DNA from: Flavobacterium laiguense
Lineage (GTDB): Bacteria; Bacteroidota; Bacteroidia; Flavobacteriales; Flavobacteriaceae
Length of the DNA: 64,000 bases
Direction: 5' to 3'
Assembly: GCF_003097655.1 (NCBI RefSeq)
Contig: NZ_QCZH01000013.1
Span: 33,796 to 97,795 of the forward strand
Shown here: positions 37,579-46,855 of the stretch, one piece after another
How the letters are laid out: every line of letters starts with the position of its first letter
Position numbering within the stretch: the first letter of the stretch is position 1
Notes under the pieces: model-generated
Seen by the model: the letters and a program-made list of their open reading frames with translations, nothing else
What the model was told of the DNA's origin: nothing
Databases searched by the model: none
Program-made: the position numbers and the translations under genes

Positions 37579-38364
37579 GTGATTAATTATACAGTATATA
37601 AGAACGAGAACAGCGAGCAATGGGTCACATTTGTGCATGGCGCTGGAGGAAGTTCATCTATTTGGTTCAAGCAGATTAGAGATTTTCAGAAAACCTACAA
37701 TGTTTTGTTATTGGATTTAAGAGGTCATGGTGAATCGCAAACCACATTGAAAACGGCTTTTAAACAAAAATACACCTTCTCTGCACTTGCAAATGACATT
37801 CTTGAAGTACTGGATCATCTTAAAATTCAAAAATCACATTTTGTTGGGATTTCATTGGGGACAATTCTCATTAGACAATTGGCCGAAATGTATCCAGACC
37901 GTGTGAAAAGTATGATAATGGGAGGGGCGATCTTGAAAATGAATTTCAGATCACAGGTTTTAATGCGTTTGGGGAATACCTTTAAGTACGTATTGCCTTA
38001 TTTGGTATTGTACAAGTTCTTTGCTTTTGTGATTATGCCTAAAAAAAGTCACAAACAGTCGCGTTCCCTTTTTATAAATGAAGCCAAAAAATTATACCAA
38101 AAGGAATTTATCAAATGGTTTAAGTTAACGGCCGAGATCAATCCGGTTCTAAAATGGTTTCGCCAAGTTGAGTTAAACATTCCAACACTTTATGTAATGG
38201 GTGAAGAAGATTATATGTTTTTGCCTTCGGTTCGTAAAGTGGTGGAGAATCATTATAGATCGTCACAATTATTCGTTATCCAGAATTGTGGACATGTTGT
38301 TAATGTCGAACAACCCAATGCTTTTAATACTGCGGTTTTGTCTTTTATACATACTAACAAATAA
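37579..38364 (+). CDS. Alpha/beta hydrolase
   Basis: Cytoplasmic alpha/beta-hydrolase fold protein of 261 residues, similar to 3-oxoadipate enol-lactonase/esterase-type enzymes. The nucleophile elbow is HFVGISLGTILIRQLAE (Ser in GISLG), the oxyanion segment is FVHGAGGSSSIW, the acid is probably in YVMGEEDYMF, and the catalytic His is in IQNCGHVVNVEQPNAF. The start codon is GTG at 37579 (MINYTVYKNENSEQW); no upstream ATG gives a longer match. Substrate is unknown. It is a single gene with a strong terminator immediately after its stop. Confidence 0.9.
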   Translation: MINYTVYKNENSEQWVTFVHGAGGSSSIWFKQIRDFQKTYNVLLLDLRGHGESQTTLKTAFKQKYTFSALANDILEVLDHLKIQKSHFVGISLGTILIRQLAEMYPDRVKSMIMGGAILKMNFRSQVLMRLGNTFKYVLPYLVLYKFFAFVIMPKKSHKQSRSLFINEAKKLYQKEFIKWFKLTAEINPVLKWFRQVELNIPTLYVMGEEDYMFLPSVRKVVENHYRSSQLFVIQNCGHVVNVEQPNAFNTAVLSFIHTNK

Positions 38365-38398
38365 AAAAATGCCTGCTCTAATAGATGCAGGCATTTTT
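38365..38398 (+). terminator. Terminator after the alpha/beta hydrolase
   Basis: Stem AAAAATGCCTGC / GCAGGCATTTTT beginning directly at the stop codon, followed by further T and A bases. Confidence 0.85.
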
Positions 38399-38616
38399 AT
38401 AACTAACCAAAACCAATGTAATAAATAACCAGTTTATTACCCCGCAAAGATCAGTATATTGTTCTTGTTTTGTTGTTAAGGAATTGTTATTACTTAATTT
38501 TTAAAAGTTAATATTTACAGTCTAATTTTAACATATTCATTTTTCTTAAGTTTATTATTTTTAACTGATTGATTTTTAACTAATTGCAATAAATGATAGG
38601 GAATTAGTGTTTTTTA

Positions 38617-41223
38617 TTACCATTCTAAACGAAAGACTAAGTTTGCAGTAAAACCTAAGGATAGTTTATCTATTGTCTCAATATCAGGTTCTGAATCATA
38701 ATTGATTTTATAACTTCTATTGATTGTGTTTTTATGATTTAAAATGTTTAAAAAAGACAAACCGATTCTTGAGCGCATCTTTTTTTCGGCAGAATAATAA
38801 AATCGATAACTAGCAGAGCAATCCAAGCGGTAATAATTAGGTAAAATACTCTCATTAATATTACCATATTCTATATCGTAGAGGGGGTCTGGATCATTGG
38901 GATTTGTAGATGTAATTCCGATGGCTTGTGTGTAGGGAATTCCACTGCGCCAAATAAAGCCTGTTGAAAATTCCAAATCATCCCATTTGTGGCTAGTAGA
39001 CCATCTAAAATTATGTTTTGCATTAGTATTGGCACTAAAAGTCTCAGGTTGAATACTCTCGAACAAATAATCAGTTTGCGATAAAGTGTATCCTATACCG
39101 GTGTTGAAATTTTTATATTTTTTCTGTATTAAAACATCCATTCCCTGCGTTATTCCTGAGCCAAAATGATACCATATAGTTTCTGGATCTGTTGCCGTTA
39201 ATGATTTTGGATTGAGTATTGATATGTTGTTGCTTTTTTTGTAATAAATATCCAAGTCAATATCCCAACCGCTATCAGAGAAAAGAATTCCGGTGCCAAT
39301 TTGTTGAGAATCTACAATAGGAATATTTTCATTATCAGACAATACCCATATTTGATTACTCATTTCTAGATCATCTTCATTTAATTCTATAAATTGACTA
39401 ATGGCTTGGCTTCTTATTTCACCAGAAAGTTTTGCTCTAAAGTAACTGTTCAGTTGTTTTTCTATATAGAGTCGGGGTTCAAAATTGAAATTGGTATTGA
39501 ATGAATACCCACTAACTCTCATGCCAGCATTTATAAAGATGTTTTTTTCTTTGGTGTATTTGTATTCTGAAAATGCCGAATAGATCTGGGAATGGCTATT
39601 GTCGTTGATTTTATTGTTTCCGGAAGAATTTCCGTAAAATTGTTCTTCAAGATTATAGCCTACTTTATTTTGATTGAATTGTCCACCTATAATTAGGAAT
39701 TGTTCCTCTTTTATGTTGTAATTAAATGTTAGATGTAAGCCTAGTTCAGTTACGTTGTTTTTTTTAGAAAGAAGTGTATTGTAACCATCGTCTTTTAAAT
39801 CATGGATATATTCTGAACCATAATCTGTGAAATATATTTTGGTTTCTTGTTCTAAATTATTGCTCCATTTTTTTTGCCAACTTGCCCCTATGCTTTCATT
39901 TTTAGTTTTTAATTCATCTCTATTGGAAATCGTATCTTGTAAAATTTCAACATTATTTTTCAAATTGTTTTTTATGTTGAGGATATTAAAAGTGATTTTA
40001 TTGCTTTCAGAAGGTTTCCAGATAGATTTTAGATGAAAATCAAAAAAATAGAATTTATTTAATAATTCGGTATATTCTTCGTCATATTCTTCATTAATTC
40101 CATTTTTAGAACTTAGAATACGTGTGTTTTGAAAAACTTTTTCCGAAAAACTTTTGTAGGTAAACGTTGGGACAACATCGGTAAAAGATCTTCTAGCCGA
40201 AACAATAACACCCAATTTGTCTTTTACAATGGGTAGGGCAATATATCCATCTGCATGAATCATATTAAAGCCAAGTCCTCCGTTGATTTTTTGGGGAATT
40301 TCGTTTTCAGTCTGAATATCGATTACTCCAGAAATACGGTTGCCATATTGTGCGCTTGCCCCATTTCTAAAAAGGGTTGTTTTTTTGATAATGTATGGAT
40401 TGAAAGCGGATAGCATTCCATAAAAATGGTCGCTTAAATAAACATTCATCCCGTCCCACAAAATGAGGTTCTGATCGGATTTTCCGCCTCGAATGTTGAG
40501 TTCCGAGACGGATTCACTCGTACTCATCACTCCAGGAATCCACTGTATGCTCTCTAAAACATCGGGGTCGGTAAGTCCGGGTAATAAATTTAATTTGCTT
40601 TGCGTTATCAAAATAGAACCATTACTTTTCCTTGAGATTCCTTGGGTCAGATAGTTTTGAATGACAACCTCTTCTAAAATAGTGGTTGACAATTCCAACG
40701 CTATTTTTATACAATCGGTATTTGCCAAGGAGGTAGCGGTTGTTTTTTGTTCTATGTAGCTTCTGTGTTGAATATCAATTACTTCGTTGGGTGCTACATC
40801 TTCTATTCTAAAATAACCTTCGGTATTGGTGTAGACTACTTTTTTTGTTGTTTCTAATCGTATTGTTGCATCGGCTATGGCTTGGTTGGTGCCTTTGTCA
40901 TAAAGATAGCCACAAATTGTAAGCGCGTTATTTTTTTGCTTGATAATAATATAACGATTGCTCACCAAATCAATTTCTAAAAGGGTTTGTTCTTCTAGTT
41001 TGTTGAGCAACTCTTTTAAGTCGCCATTTTTTATGTTTAATGTGATTTTTTTTCCATTAATAGCTTCATCTTTATACGAAAATCGCAAATCATATTTTTT
41101 TTCTAGATATTCAATAAACTCCTTAAAAGGGGTATTGTTGCTATTTATAGTGATATTCATTTCTTGGCAAAATGAAAGTTGTCCTATTAATAGAAAAATA
41201 AATAAAAAATATTTTTTTTGCAT
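38617..41223 (-). CDS. STN-domain TonB-dependent receptor paired with FecR
   Basis: Outer-membrane transducer of 868 residues. The signal peptide ends ...LSFCQ. An STN domain follows (~20-80; SNNTPFKEFIEYLEKKYDLR), the part that contacts a FecR anti-sigma factor. Then come a carboxypeptidase regulatory-like domain (~100-175), a plug (~205-305; PDVLESIQWIPGVMSTSESV and NLILWDGMNVYLSDHFYGML) and a barrel ending LVFRLEW. Its ATG follows the fecR TAG with no spacer, so the pair is co-translated. The plug resembles receptors for oligomeric or peptide ligands rather than classic siderophores, but the ligand cannot be read. It is probably the sensor that frees the sigma factor encoded upstream. Confidence 0.92.
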   Translation of the reverse strand: MQKKYFLFIFLLIGQLSFCQEMNITINSNNTPFKEFIEYLEKKYDLRFSYKDEAINGKKITLNIKNGDLKELLNKLEEQTLLEIDLVSNRYIIIKQKNNALTICGYLYDKGTNQAIADATIRLETTKKVVYTNTEGYFRIEDVAPNEVIDIQHRSYIEQKTTATSLANTDCIKIALELSTTILEEVVIQNYLTQGISRKSNGSILITQSKLNLLPGLTDPDVLESIQWIPGVMSTSESVSELNIRGGKSDQNLILWDGMNVYLSDHFYGMLSAFNPYIIKKTTLFRNGASAQYGNRISGVIDIQTENEIPQKINGGLGFNMIHADGYIALPIVKDKLGVIVSARRSFTDVVPTFTYKSFSEKVFQNTRILSSKNGINEEYDEEYTELLNKFYFFDFHLKSIWKPSESNKITFNILNIKNNLKNNVEILQDTISNRDELKTKNESIGASWQKKWSNNLEQETKIYFTDYGSEYIHDLKDDGYNTLLSKKNNVTELGLHLTFNYNIKEEQFLIIGGQFNQNKVGYNLEEQFYGNSSGNNKINDNSHSQIYSAFSEYKYTKEKNIFINAGMRVSGYSFNTNFNFEPRLYIEKQLNSYFRAKLSGEIRSQAISQFIELNEDDLEMSNQIWVLSDNENIPIVDSQQIGTGILFSDSGWDIDLDIYYKKSNNISILNPKSLTATDPETIWYHFGSGITQGMDVLIQKKYKNFNTGIGYTLSQTDYLFESIQPETFSANTNAKHNFRWSTSHKWDDLEFSTGFIWRSGIPYTQAIGITSTNPNDPDPLYDIEYGNINESILPNYYRLDCSASYRFYYSAEKKMRSRIGLSFLNILNHKNTINRSYKINYDSEPDIETIDKLSLGFTANLVFRLEW

Positions 41224-42135
41224 CTATTTGGGTTTTATAACAATGCTTTTTGGATTTTGAATCTCAAAAACTACGTCCATGGGTTCAAAAACGGTTTCAA
41301 GAGCCAAATGTAAATTGCTATGGGTAAAACTTCCTGAATACAATTGGGATACATTGACTTTGTTGTTTGTTATGACAATGCCATATTGATTCTCTAATGC
41401 TTCAATAACTAAGTATAACGGAACACTCTCAAAAGTACTTTCTCCTTGAGTCCAACGGGGTTTCGACTCAGTTATTGTTCTTTTTTCGATTGAATTCGAT
41501 TGAATTCTAATCACTTCTCCTTTTGTTAGGATCACAGTTGTATTTTTATAAGGATGTGACACTTCGACTCTTCCTTCGTAACAACTCACTTCAAAGAATT
41601 GTTTTTTAGATAAAATATTGAATTGTGTCCCTTTTACAGAGACGATTCCTTCGGGGGTGTTGACAGTAAATTTGCTTCCTTTTTCTACCTTAAAAAATGC
41701 TTCTCCATCTAATGAAACGACCCTGTTTATTGACCAAGTTGCTGTGTTGAAAGCTAAATGTGATTTTGAATTCAGATTGACCGAAGAAACGTCTGGTAAA
41801 TGTATAACAAGCTGTTCTCCAAAAGTAGTATTGTAGTTGGTTTTGCCCTCGAAAACAAAAAATATCCCTAAAGCAATTACAATTGAGGCTGCTATGGCTC
41901 CAATCCAAGTCTTATTTAAGGGAAAGACTTTTGGTTTGTGCGCGATTTTGGTTTGTATTTTCTTGAATACCTTTTCCTGTTCGAAATCAGGTACAGCTAA
42001 ATTTTCCGTCTCTTCTAATATCTTAACATAAGAAAGGTATTCAGGTGTTTTTTTGAAAGCTTCGAGTTCTTTCTCTGTTAATGAACCTTCGGCCCATCGA
42101 GCCAAAAAGGTGTCGTCAAAATCTGAAATTTCCAT
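41224..42135 (-). CDS. FecR-family anti-sigma factor
   Basis: Single-pass membrane regulator of 303 residues. The N-terminal cytoplasmic part (~1-70; LARWAEGSLTEKELEAFKKT) binds the sigma factor. One helix (~77-95, IGAIAASIVIALGIFFVF) is followed by the periplasmic FecR domain (~105-215; FGEQLVIHLPDVSSVNLNS, VSLDGEAFFKVEK, VKGTQFNI) and a C-terminal DUF4974/STN-like segment (VPLYLVIEALENQYGIVI). It receives the signal from the TonB receptor encoded immediately downstream. It is preceded at 42153-42183 by the ECF-like promoter also found before the transglutaminase operon, so this pair is probably autoregulated separately from the sigma gene. Confidence 0.95.
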   Translation of the reverse strand: MEISDFDDTFLARWAEGSLTEKELEAFKKTPEYLSYVKILEETENLAVPDFEQEKVFKKIQTKIAHKPKVFPLNKTWIGAIAASIVIALGIFFVFEGKTNYNTTFGEQLVIHLPDVSSVNLNSKSHLAFNTATWSINRVVSLDGEAFFKVEKGSKFTVNTPEGIVSVKGTQFNILSKKQFFEVSCYEGRVEVSHPYKNTTVILTKGEVIRIQSNSIEKRTITESKPRWTQGESTFESVPLYLVIEALENQYGIVITNNKVNVSQLYSGSFTHSNLHLALETVFEPMDVVFEIQNPKSIVIKPK

Positions 42136-42152
42136 ATTTATTATTTATATAC

Positions 42153-42183
42153 TATACAACAGTTCAAAACGGGTTATCCCTAC
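42153..42183 (-). promoter_or_regulatory. ECF-type bipartite promoter before fecR
   Basis: On the minus strand GTAGGG, exactly 17 bases, then GTTGTATA, ending 17 bases before the fecR ATG. The same two blocks with the same spacing occur at 42934-42964 and 51020-51050. I interpret them as -35 and -10 elements of the neighbouring ECF sigma factor. Confidence 0.65.
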
Positions 42184-42190
42184 TTGTATG

Positions 42191-42703
42191 TTAAATTTCT
42201 ACTATCGTTTTTCTTAAAGTTAGGAGTGCCAAGTGCATTCTTTTTTCAATGGCTTTGACTGACAACTCCAATGTATCGGCAATTTCTTTGTAAGACATCT
42301 TGTCGATTCGGTTCATTAAAAAAACTTCCCTTTGTTTGTTGGGTAAATTGGCAATGGCATTTTGTAGTTTATCTGAATATTGTTTTTCCTCCAAGAGATA
42401 TTCAGGACTTTCGTGTGTGTAACTTTTATGCGATTGTTTCTGATATATTAAAACGACTTTTTTATGCGCTACTTCGTTTAGGAAAGCGTTATTGGCTACC
42501 GTGTAAAGGAAACTTTTTGCTTTTTCTATAGTGACTTTCGAACAATTATTCCAAAGTTTTACAAAAGCTTCCTGAACCAAATCTTCCGATTGGTCTAAAT
42601 CTCCTGATTTGTAATAGATGAAATTCCGCAATGATTTTGAATAGCTTTTGAAGATAGCCTCAAACTGCTTCGATTCACAAACGGATGGATTTTTCTCAGA
42701 CAT
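42191..42703 (-). CDS. ECF RNA polymerase sigma factor, FecI-like
   Basis: ECF sigma-70 of the Bacteroidetes FecI-like group, 170 residues. Region 2 (~10-80) shows SLRNFIYYKSGDLDQSEDLV followed by QEAFVKLWNN, the core-binding and -10 recognition part. Region 4 (~110-165) shows LPNKQREVFLMNRIDKMSYK followed by EIADTLELSVKAIEKRM, the helix-turn-helix for the -35 element. It lies upstream of fecR and the STN receptor on the minus strand, and divergent from the transglutaminase operon. Its likely targets are the GTAGGG-N17-GTTKTATA promoters in this window. No such promoter precedes the sigma gene itself. Confidence 0.95.
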   Translation of the reverse strand: MSEKNPSVCESKQFEAIFKSYSKSLRNFIYYKSGDLDQSEDLVQEAFVKLWNNCSKVTIEKAKSFLYTVANNAFLNEVAHKKVVLIYQKQSHKSYTHESPEYLLEEKQYSDKLQNAIANLPNKQREVFLMNRIDKMSYKEIADTLELSVKAIEKRMHLALLTLRKTIVEI

Positions 42704-42933
42704 ATTGAAATATAATTAGCAAAGATATTAAATATAGCCCTAAAGGCGTAATCATAAATTTTTAAAGTAACTAAGTCTTAAATAATATTGATTTTATTAT
42801 TTGCCAGTTGATGAAAGCTAAAAGACTTATGAAACCTGTTAGGATAAAGACTTTCGAGACTATGACATTCCAACTTTCGATTCTATGGAATATTGTAAAA
42901 CCATTTGATTTTTTTTTAATAATGAAAATAAAA

Positions 42934-42964
42934 GTAGGGTGTTTTGCTACATACCGGTTTTATA
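42934..42964 (+). promoter_or_regulatory. ECF-type bipartite promoter before the transglutaminase operon
   Basis: GTAGGG (42934-42939), 17 bases, GTTTTATA (42957-42964), 52 bases before the ATG at 43017. The rest of the 313-base divergent region shows nothing else. A 70-codon open frame that covers it (42808-43020) has no protein-like features. Confidence 0.65.
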
Positions 42965-43016
42965 ATAAACAACATCATAGAAAAATGAAATTTATAATAA
43001 TAGTAATAAAAGAAAA

Positions 43017-44585
43017 ATGAAAAATATAGGGTTTAAAATAGCGGCATGCTTACTTTTCATTATTCCGTTGGTATCAATGTCTTTTAAAGTAAAGCCAATG
43101 ATGGAAGCTTACAAAAAGTTTAATCCTGAAAGGACATTCGAGGTTTTCTATGAATTTGATTTAAATTCAAGTAAAGAAAAATCTTTTGTAAAAGCTTATT
43201 TACCACAATCAAATGTGCATCAAAATGTTTTTAATGTTAATGATCATTCAAATGGTATTGATTATCACGAAGAAATAATAGACAAAAATAAAAGAGGTAT
43301 TTGGGAGACAAACAAAGGACCAGGTTTTTATAAAATCAGGTATAAGTTTAGTTGTGAAACAAGAGCCATTGAATATAAAATTGACCCCAAATTGTCAAAA
43401 TATATTGCTTTTTCAAAAAAAGACACTCTTTTCTTAAAGGAAGAAGAATACATTCAGGTGAATCATCCTAAAATAGATTCCTTAGCTTTTTTATTGACAA
43501 AAGAAGAAAAATCACTGAACGGAGCATTAGATAAAATATACCAATATGTGTATAAAATACCAGCTATTCATACGAGTAAACTAACCGATGCGCTGACCAC
43601 ATTAGAAGAAAACAAAGCATCCTGCAACGGAAAAGCACGTTTGTTTGTGGCTTTATGTCGAAATATTAACATTCCAGCCAGATTAAAAGGAGGCTTGATT
43701 TTAGAAAACAGTAAGAAAAGAACATCCCATTTGTGGGCTGAAGTTTTAGTTGAAAATACTTGGGTTCCATTTGATGCACTCAACGGCTATTATGCTAGAA
43801 TACCTGCTAATTATTTGGAATTATATGAAGGTGATTTGTTCTTATTGGCACATTCTTCTAAAATTGCTTTTGACTATAAGTACAATATCAAAGAAGAAAA
43901 CACCTCTTTATTTGTAAATGAAACCTTCAAAAAGGCATTGAGAAATAATCCGATTACTTTATTTAAATTAAATGATTTGGATGAATACAATCAGCGCGTT
44001 ATTCACTTATTGTTGCTGTTTCCATTGGGCGGTTTGTTGGTCGCTATTTTTAATAATGTAGTGGGTTTTAAAACCTTCGGTGTCTTTTTGCCCGTGCTTA
44101 TAGCGTTATCTTTTCTAGACACGGGTTACTGGGTTGGCTTGTTCATGTTTGTTGTGGTAATGCTTGTTGTGAGTTTAATTTCTTTATTGTTAGACAAATG
44201 GAGCTTGCTTTATATCCCTAAAATGGCTGTCATTTTAAGTGCATTGTTATTAGTGGTGGTGTTATTTATGTTAATGGGCATTCAATATAACATCCCATAT
44301 TTAACTAAGGTTTCAATGTTTCCTTTTGTAATTATTGCTGTTGTTACCGAAAGGTTTTCAACCTCTTTAGCAGAAAAAGGATTTTCAGGCTCTTTAAAAA
44401 CTTTGGGACATACATTAATTGTTACCACTGTTTGTTATCTGGTATTTGTTTCCAGTATTTGGAAAGCAATTGCCATTTTATTTCCAGAAACGATTTTGCT
44501 TATAATGTTAATCTCTTTACTACTAGGAAAGTGGATAGGGATGAGATTGACGGAATACAAACGATTTAACCTTATTTTAAAATAA
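43017..44585 (+). CDS. Transglutaminase domain fused to seven-helix membrane module (7TM-transglutaminase family)
   Basis: Membrane protein of 522 residues. A signal anchor (~5-24) is followed by an extracytoplasmic UUP1-like region (~30-150). A transglutaminase-like core (~160-265) has an apparently complete triad: Cys203 in NKASCNGKARLF, His238 in RTSHLWAEV, Asp253 in WVPFDALNG. Seven hydrophobic helices follow from ~328 to 505, with the conserved FNNVVGFKTFGVFLPVLIAL. The known family with this layout is described as inactive transglutaminase fused to seven helices and is encoded with an ATP-grasp ligase, as here. The triad suggests this member may be catalytic. It leads an operon; the next gene starts 6 bases later. 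The real substrate is unknown. Confidence 0.85.
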   Translation: MKNIGFKIAACLLFIIPLVSMSFKVKPMMEAYKKFNPERTFEVFYEFDLNSSKEKSFVKAYLPQSNVHQNVFNVNDHSNGIDYHEEIIDKNKRGIWETNKGPGFYKIRYKFSCETRAIEYKIDPKLSKYIAFSKKDTLFLKEEEYIQVNHPKIDSLAFLLTKEEKSLNGALDKIYQYVYKIPAIHTSKLTDALTTLEENKASCNGKARLFVALCRNINIPARLKGGLILENSKKRTSHLWAEVLVENTWVPFDALNGYYARIPANYLELYEGDLFLLAHSSKIAFDYKYNIKEENTSLFVNETFKKALRNNPITLFKLNDLDEYNQRVIHLLLLFPLGGLLVAIFNNVVGFKTFGVFLPVLIALSFLDTGYWVGLFMFVVVMLVVSLISLLLDKWSLLYIPKMAVILSALLLVVVLFMLMGIQYNIPYLTKVSMFPFVIIAVVTERFSTSLAEKGFSGSLKTLGHTLIVTTVCYLVFVSSIWKAIAILFPETILLIMLISLLLGKWIGMRLTEYKRFNLILK

Positions 44586-44591
44586 AACACT

Positions 44592-45479
44592 ATGGGATGG
44601 TTATTTGATAATGAAAAAAACACCGGCACTATTCCCGTTATGGGTATGAATGAGCGCAATTTAAGGATGATATATGCAAACAATCCTAGAGAACACTATG
44701 CCTTAGCTGATGATAAAGTATTGTGTAAAAACATTTTAGAAAAAAACAAGGTGCCATGTGCCAAAACGTATTGTGTTATAGAAAATATAGGAGATATAGT
44801 ATCAGGATGGGAATCTGTGCAACAGTATACCAAATTAGCTATAAAACCAGCAAATGGAAGTGGAGGAGGTGGTATAAAAATTCTTCGTAAAAATGAGTTA
44901 GGAAAATGGATGGGTAGTGGAAAGTTGATTTCCGATGACGATATTTATTTTCACTTGGCTACAATTATTTTTGGGGTGTTTTCTTTAGGATCAACAGACA
45001 GAGTATTAATTGAAGAATGTATAGAGCCCCATTCTTTTTTTAGCGAAATATATCCTCAAGGAGTTCCTGATTTCAGGGTTATTATGTTACACAAACAGCC
45101 TGTTATGGCCATGCTAAGAGTGCCTACTGATAAATCTGATGGAAAAGCAAACCTTCATCAAGGAGGGTTGGGTATTGGGATTGATATTAAAAAAGGACTT
45201 TTGATGCAAGCCTTTGATGGAAAAAACTACCACGATTTACATCCAGATAATGGGAATGCCATTAATGGAAAAAAAATTGAGTATTGGAATGAAATCATCG
45301 AAATTTCAAGGCAAACCGCCAGTCTTTTTCCACTTAATTATTTAGGAATAGACATTGTTCTTGACCATAAAAAAGGACCTATGATTATGGAAATAAATGT
45401 CCGACCAGGTCTTGCAATCCAACTGGCAAATAAAAAAGGGCTAAAACAGGTATTAGAAGAAAAACAACTCAATTATTAA
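44592..45479 (+). CDS. Alpha-L-glutamate ligase-like ATP-grasp enzyme
   Basis: Cytoplasmic ATP-grasp protein of 295 residues, of the family annotated alpha-L-glutamate ligase-like or sugar-transfer-associated ATP-grasp. It opens with GMNERNLRMIYANNPREHYA, has the nucleotide-binding lysine and glycine loop in AIKPANGSGGGGIKI (residues ~83-97), and the magnesium-binding acidic pair in GPMIMEINVRPGLAIQ near residue 275. ATP-grasp ligases join a carboxylate to an amine through an acyl phosphate, so peptide or glutamate ligation is likely. It is 6 bases downstream of the transglutaminase-7TM gene, its usual genomic partner, and 3 bases upstream of a small membrane protein gene. Comparative-genomic work predicts peptide modification; the product has not been established here. 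Confidence 0.88.
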   Translation: MGWLFDNEKNTGTIPVMGMNERNLRMIYANNPREHYALADDKVLCKNILEKNKVPCAKTYCVIENIGDIVSGWESVQQYTKLAIKPANGSGGGGIKILRKNELGKWMGSGKLISDDDIYFHLATIIFGVFSLGSTDRVLIEECIEPHSFFSEIYPQGVPDFRVIMLHKQPVMAMLRVPTDKSDGKANLHQGGLGIGIDIKKGLLMQAFDGKNYHDLHPDNGNAINGKKIEYWNEIIEISRQTASLFPLNYLGIDIVLDHKKGPMIMEINVRPGLAIQLANKKGLKQVLEEKQLNY

Positions 45480-45482
45480 AAA

Positions 45483-45731
45483 ATGAAATTTAAAAAACCA
45501 GCATTTCCATACATCATTGTACTTGTAAGTATCGTTTCGTTTTCTGTTTTTTCAGAAAATATCCTCTTGAATATGACCCAAAATAATTTGGTTTTTCAAG
45601 TTAGCAAAAGTAAAACTGAGTTCCCCAATAAAGCATTTGACAAAGAGGTTCATTCGATTGTTTTTAAAGAAAATAAAAAAAGATTGCTGCATGAAAATAA
45701 TATTAAAAAAGGGAAATACCAATACAACTGA
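45483..45731 (+). CDS. Small single-pass membrane protein in the ATP-grasp operon
   Basis: An 82-codon gene starting only 3 bases after the ATP-grasp stop, which supports it being real and co-translated. Residues ~8-28 (FPYIIVLVSIVSFSVFSENI) form one hydrophobic helix or signal peptide. The rest is short, polar and lysine-rich (KRLLHENNIKKGKYQYN). No family is recognised. It could be a peptide substrate or anchor for the ligase/transglutaminase pair; that is speculation based on size and position. Confidence 0.6.
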   Translation: MKFKKPAFPYIIVLVSIVSFSVFSENILLNMTQNNLVFQVSKSKTEFPNKAFDKEVHSIVFKENKKRLLHENNIKKGKYQYN

Positions 45732-45768
45732 AATTGTACCAATATTTAAAAACAAAAAATCAATAAAA

Positions 45769-46758
45769 ATGGAAAAGGAAAAATGTAATAAAAGGTTATT
45801 CATTTTAGCAATTACCTTGCTTATGAATGGTATGTTGTTTGGTCAAAATGCAAAAAAAATTGTGCCCAAAACTGAAAATGATAAAATTGTCATCATAGGC
45901 AATAAGGCACATGATTATTACGCATTAAATGAAGATAAAGCAGTAAAAGTTGAAATGGAAGGACCAGGGGAACTTATAATGTACACCAGAGTTCTATTGA
46001 ATAAAGATCAAAAAAAATCAACGGATTTTATTGTAAAATTCACCAAGGATATGAAGAACCCCCATGTGAGTATTATAGATCCTTTGAATGTAGATCCAAC
46101 TGCAAAAACTTCTGAAAAAGCAGTAACTATTGAAAATAAAATGCTCATCAGTGTGCCTCCAGGAAAGCATAATTATTTGTTCTATAAAAAAGGTTCTACA
46201 GAGGCGATATATTCACATTATGCTTTCAGAAAAGGAACAACAATGAATTGGAATAAAGCCAATTCTAAAACTAATCTTGAAAAAGTCGTTTTGACTTCGC
46301 TCGATAAGAAAAAGACAAATGATTTTTATAGGATTAATGAGAAACAAGTTTTTATAGGGCAAGCTAATCCAGGCGATTATTTAAAATTTGTGTTGCGTTC
46401 CGAATGTGACAAAACAGATTTAAAATCGGGTAAGACTAAAATTGCTTTGAGTGTTGATGGTAAAGTCGTGCAGAAATATACTTTGTTTTATAAGCCAACA
46501 AAAAAAATGGTTTATGAAAATGAAATTGGGAAAGTTCCGGGAAAACCAAAAGAAGTTGTCTTTCTAATTCCTAAAAGGAGCAGCAATAAAACAATCGATT
46601 ATCAGATTGCAGTTTTAGATAATAACAAGAATGCTTTAGTCAGTATGAACACTTGCTCAGACTACCAATCTGTAGCTAAGAAAGATCATAAAGTTACTGC
46701 TTTGTCTAATAAAAAAACATTGAAAACAACACCCGAAAAAGAGAGTAAGAAATTATAA
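45769..46758 (+). CDS. Exported protein of unknown function in the transglutaminase operon
   Basis: A protein of 329 residues with a signal peptide (LFILAITLLMNGMLFGQ) and a mature part rich in predicted beta strands (AVKVEMEGPGELIMYTRVLL, KHNYLFYKKGS). I recognise no family. The frame is open from 45637, but the N-terminus at 45769 (MEKEKCNKRLF) creates the signal peptide and avoids overlap with the preceding small gene. The C-terminus is lysine- and threonine-rich, possibly surface exposed. It follows the small membrane gene by 37 bases and precedes an outer-membrane barrel gene, so a periplasmic or outer-membrane partner role is inferred. Confidence 0.8.
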   Translation: MEKEKCNKRLFILAITLLMNGMLFGQNAKKIVPKTENDKIVIIGNKAHDYYALNEDKAVKVEMEGPGELIMYTRVLLNKDQKKSTDFIVKFTKDMKNPHVSIIDPLNVDPTAKTSEKAVTIENKMLISVPPGKHNYLFYKKGSTEAIYSHYAFRKGTTMNWNKANSKTNLEKVVLTSLDKKKTNDFYRINEKQVFIGQANPGDYLKFVLRSECDKTDLKSGKTKIALSVDGKVVQKYTLFYKPTKKMVYENEIGKVPGKPKEVVFLIPKRSSNKTIDYQIAVLDNNKNALVSMNTCSDYQSVAKKDHKVTALSNKKTLKTTPEKESKKL

Positions 46759-46855
46759 AGACTCTCTAGCAATGTCTTTTAAGAATTTTATTCAATAATG
46801 ATATTTGCAAGGAAATTGTAAATATAAATGTCACTAATACCAATGAATCTTTAAA

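Noticed and set aside
42808..43020. 70-codon plus-strand open frame before the transglutaminase gene
   Set aside because: It covers the ECF-type promoter, has no family features, and its protein sequence looks like translated AT-rich leader DNA.
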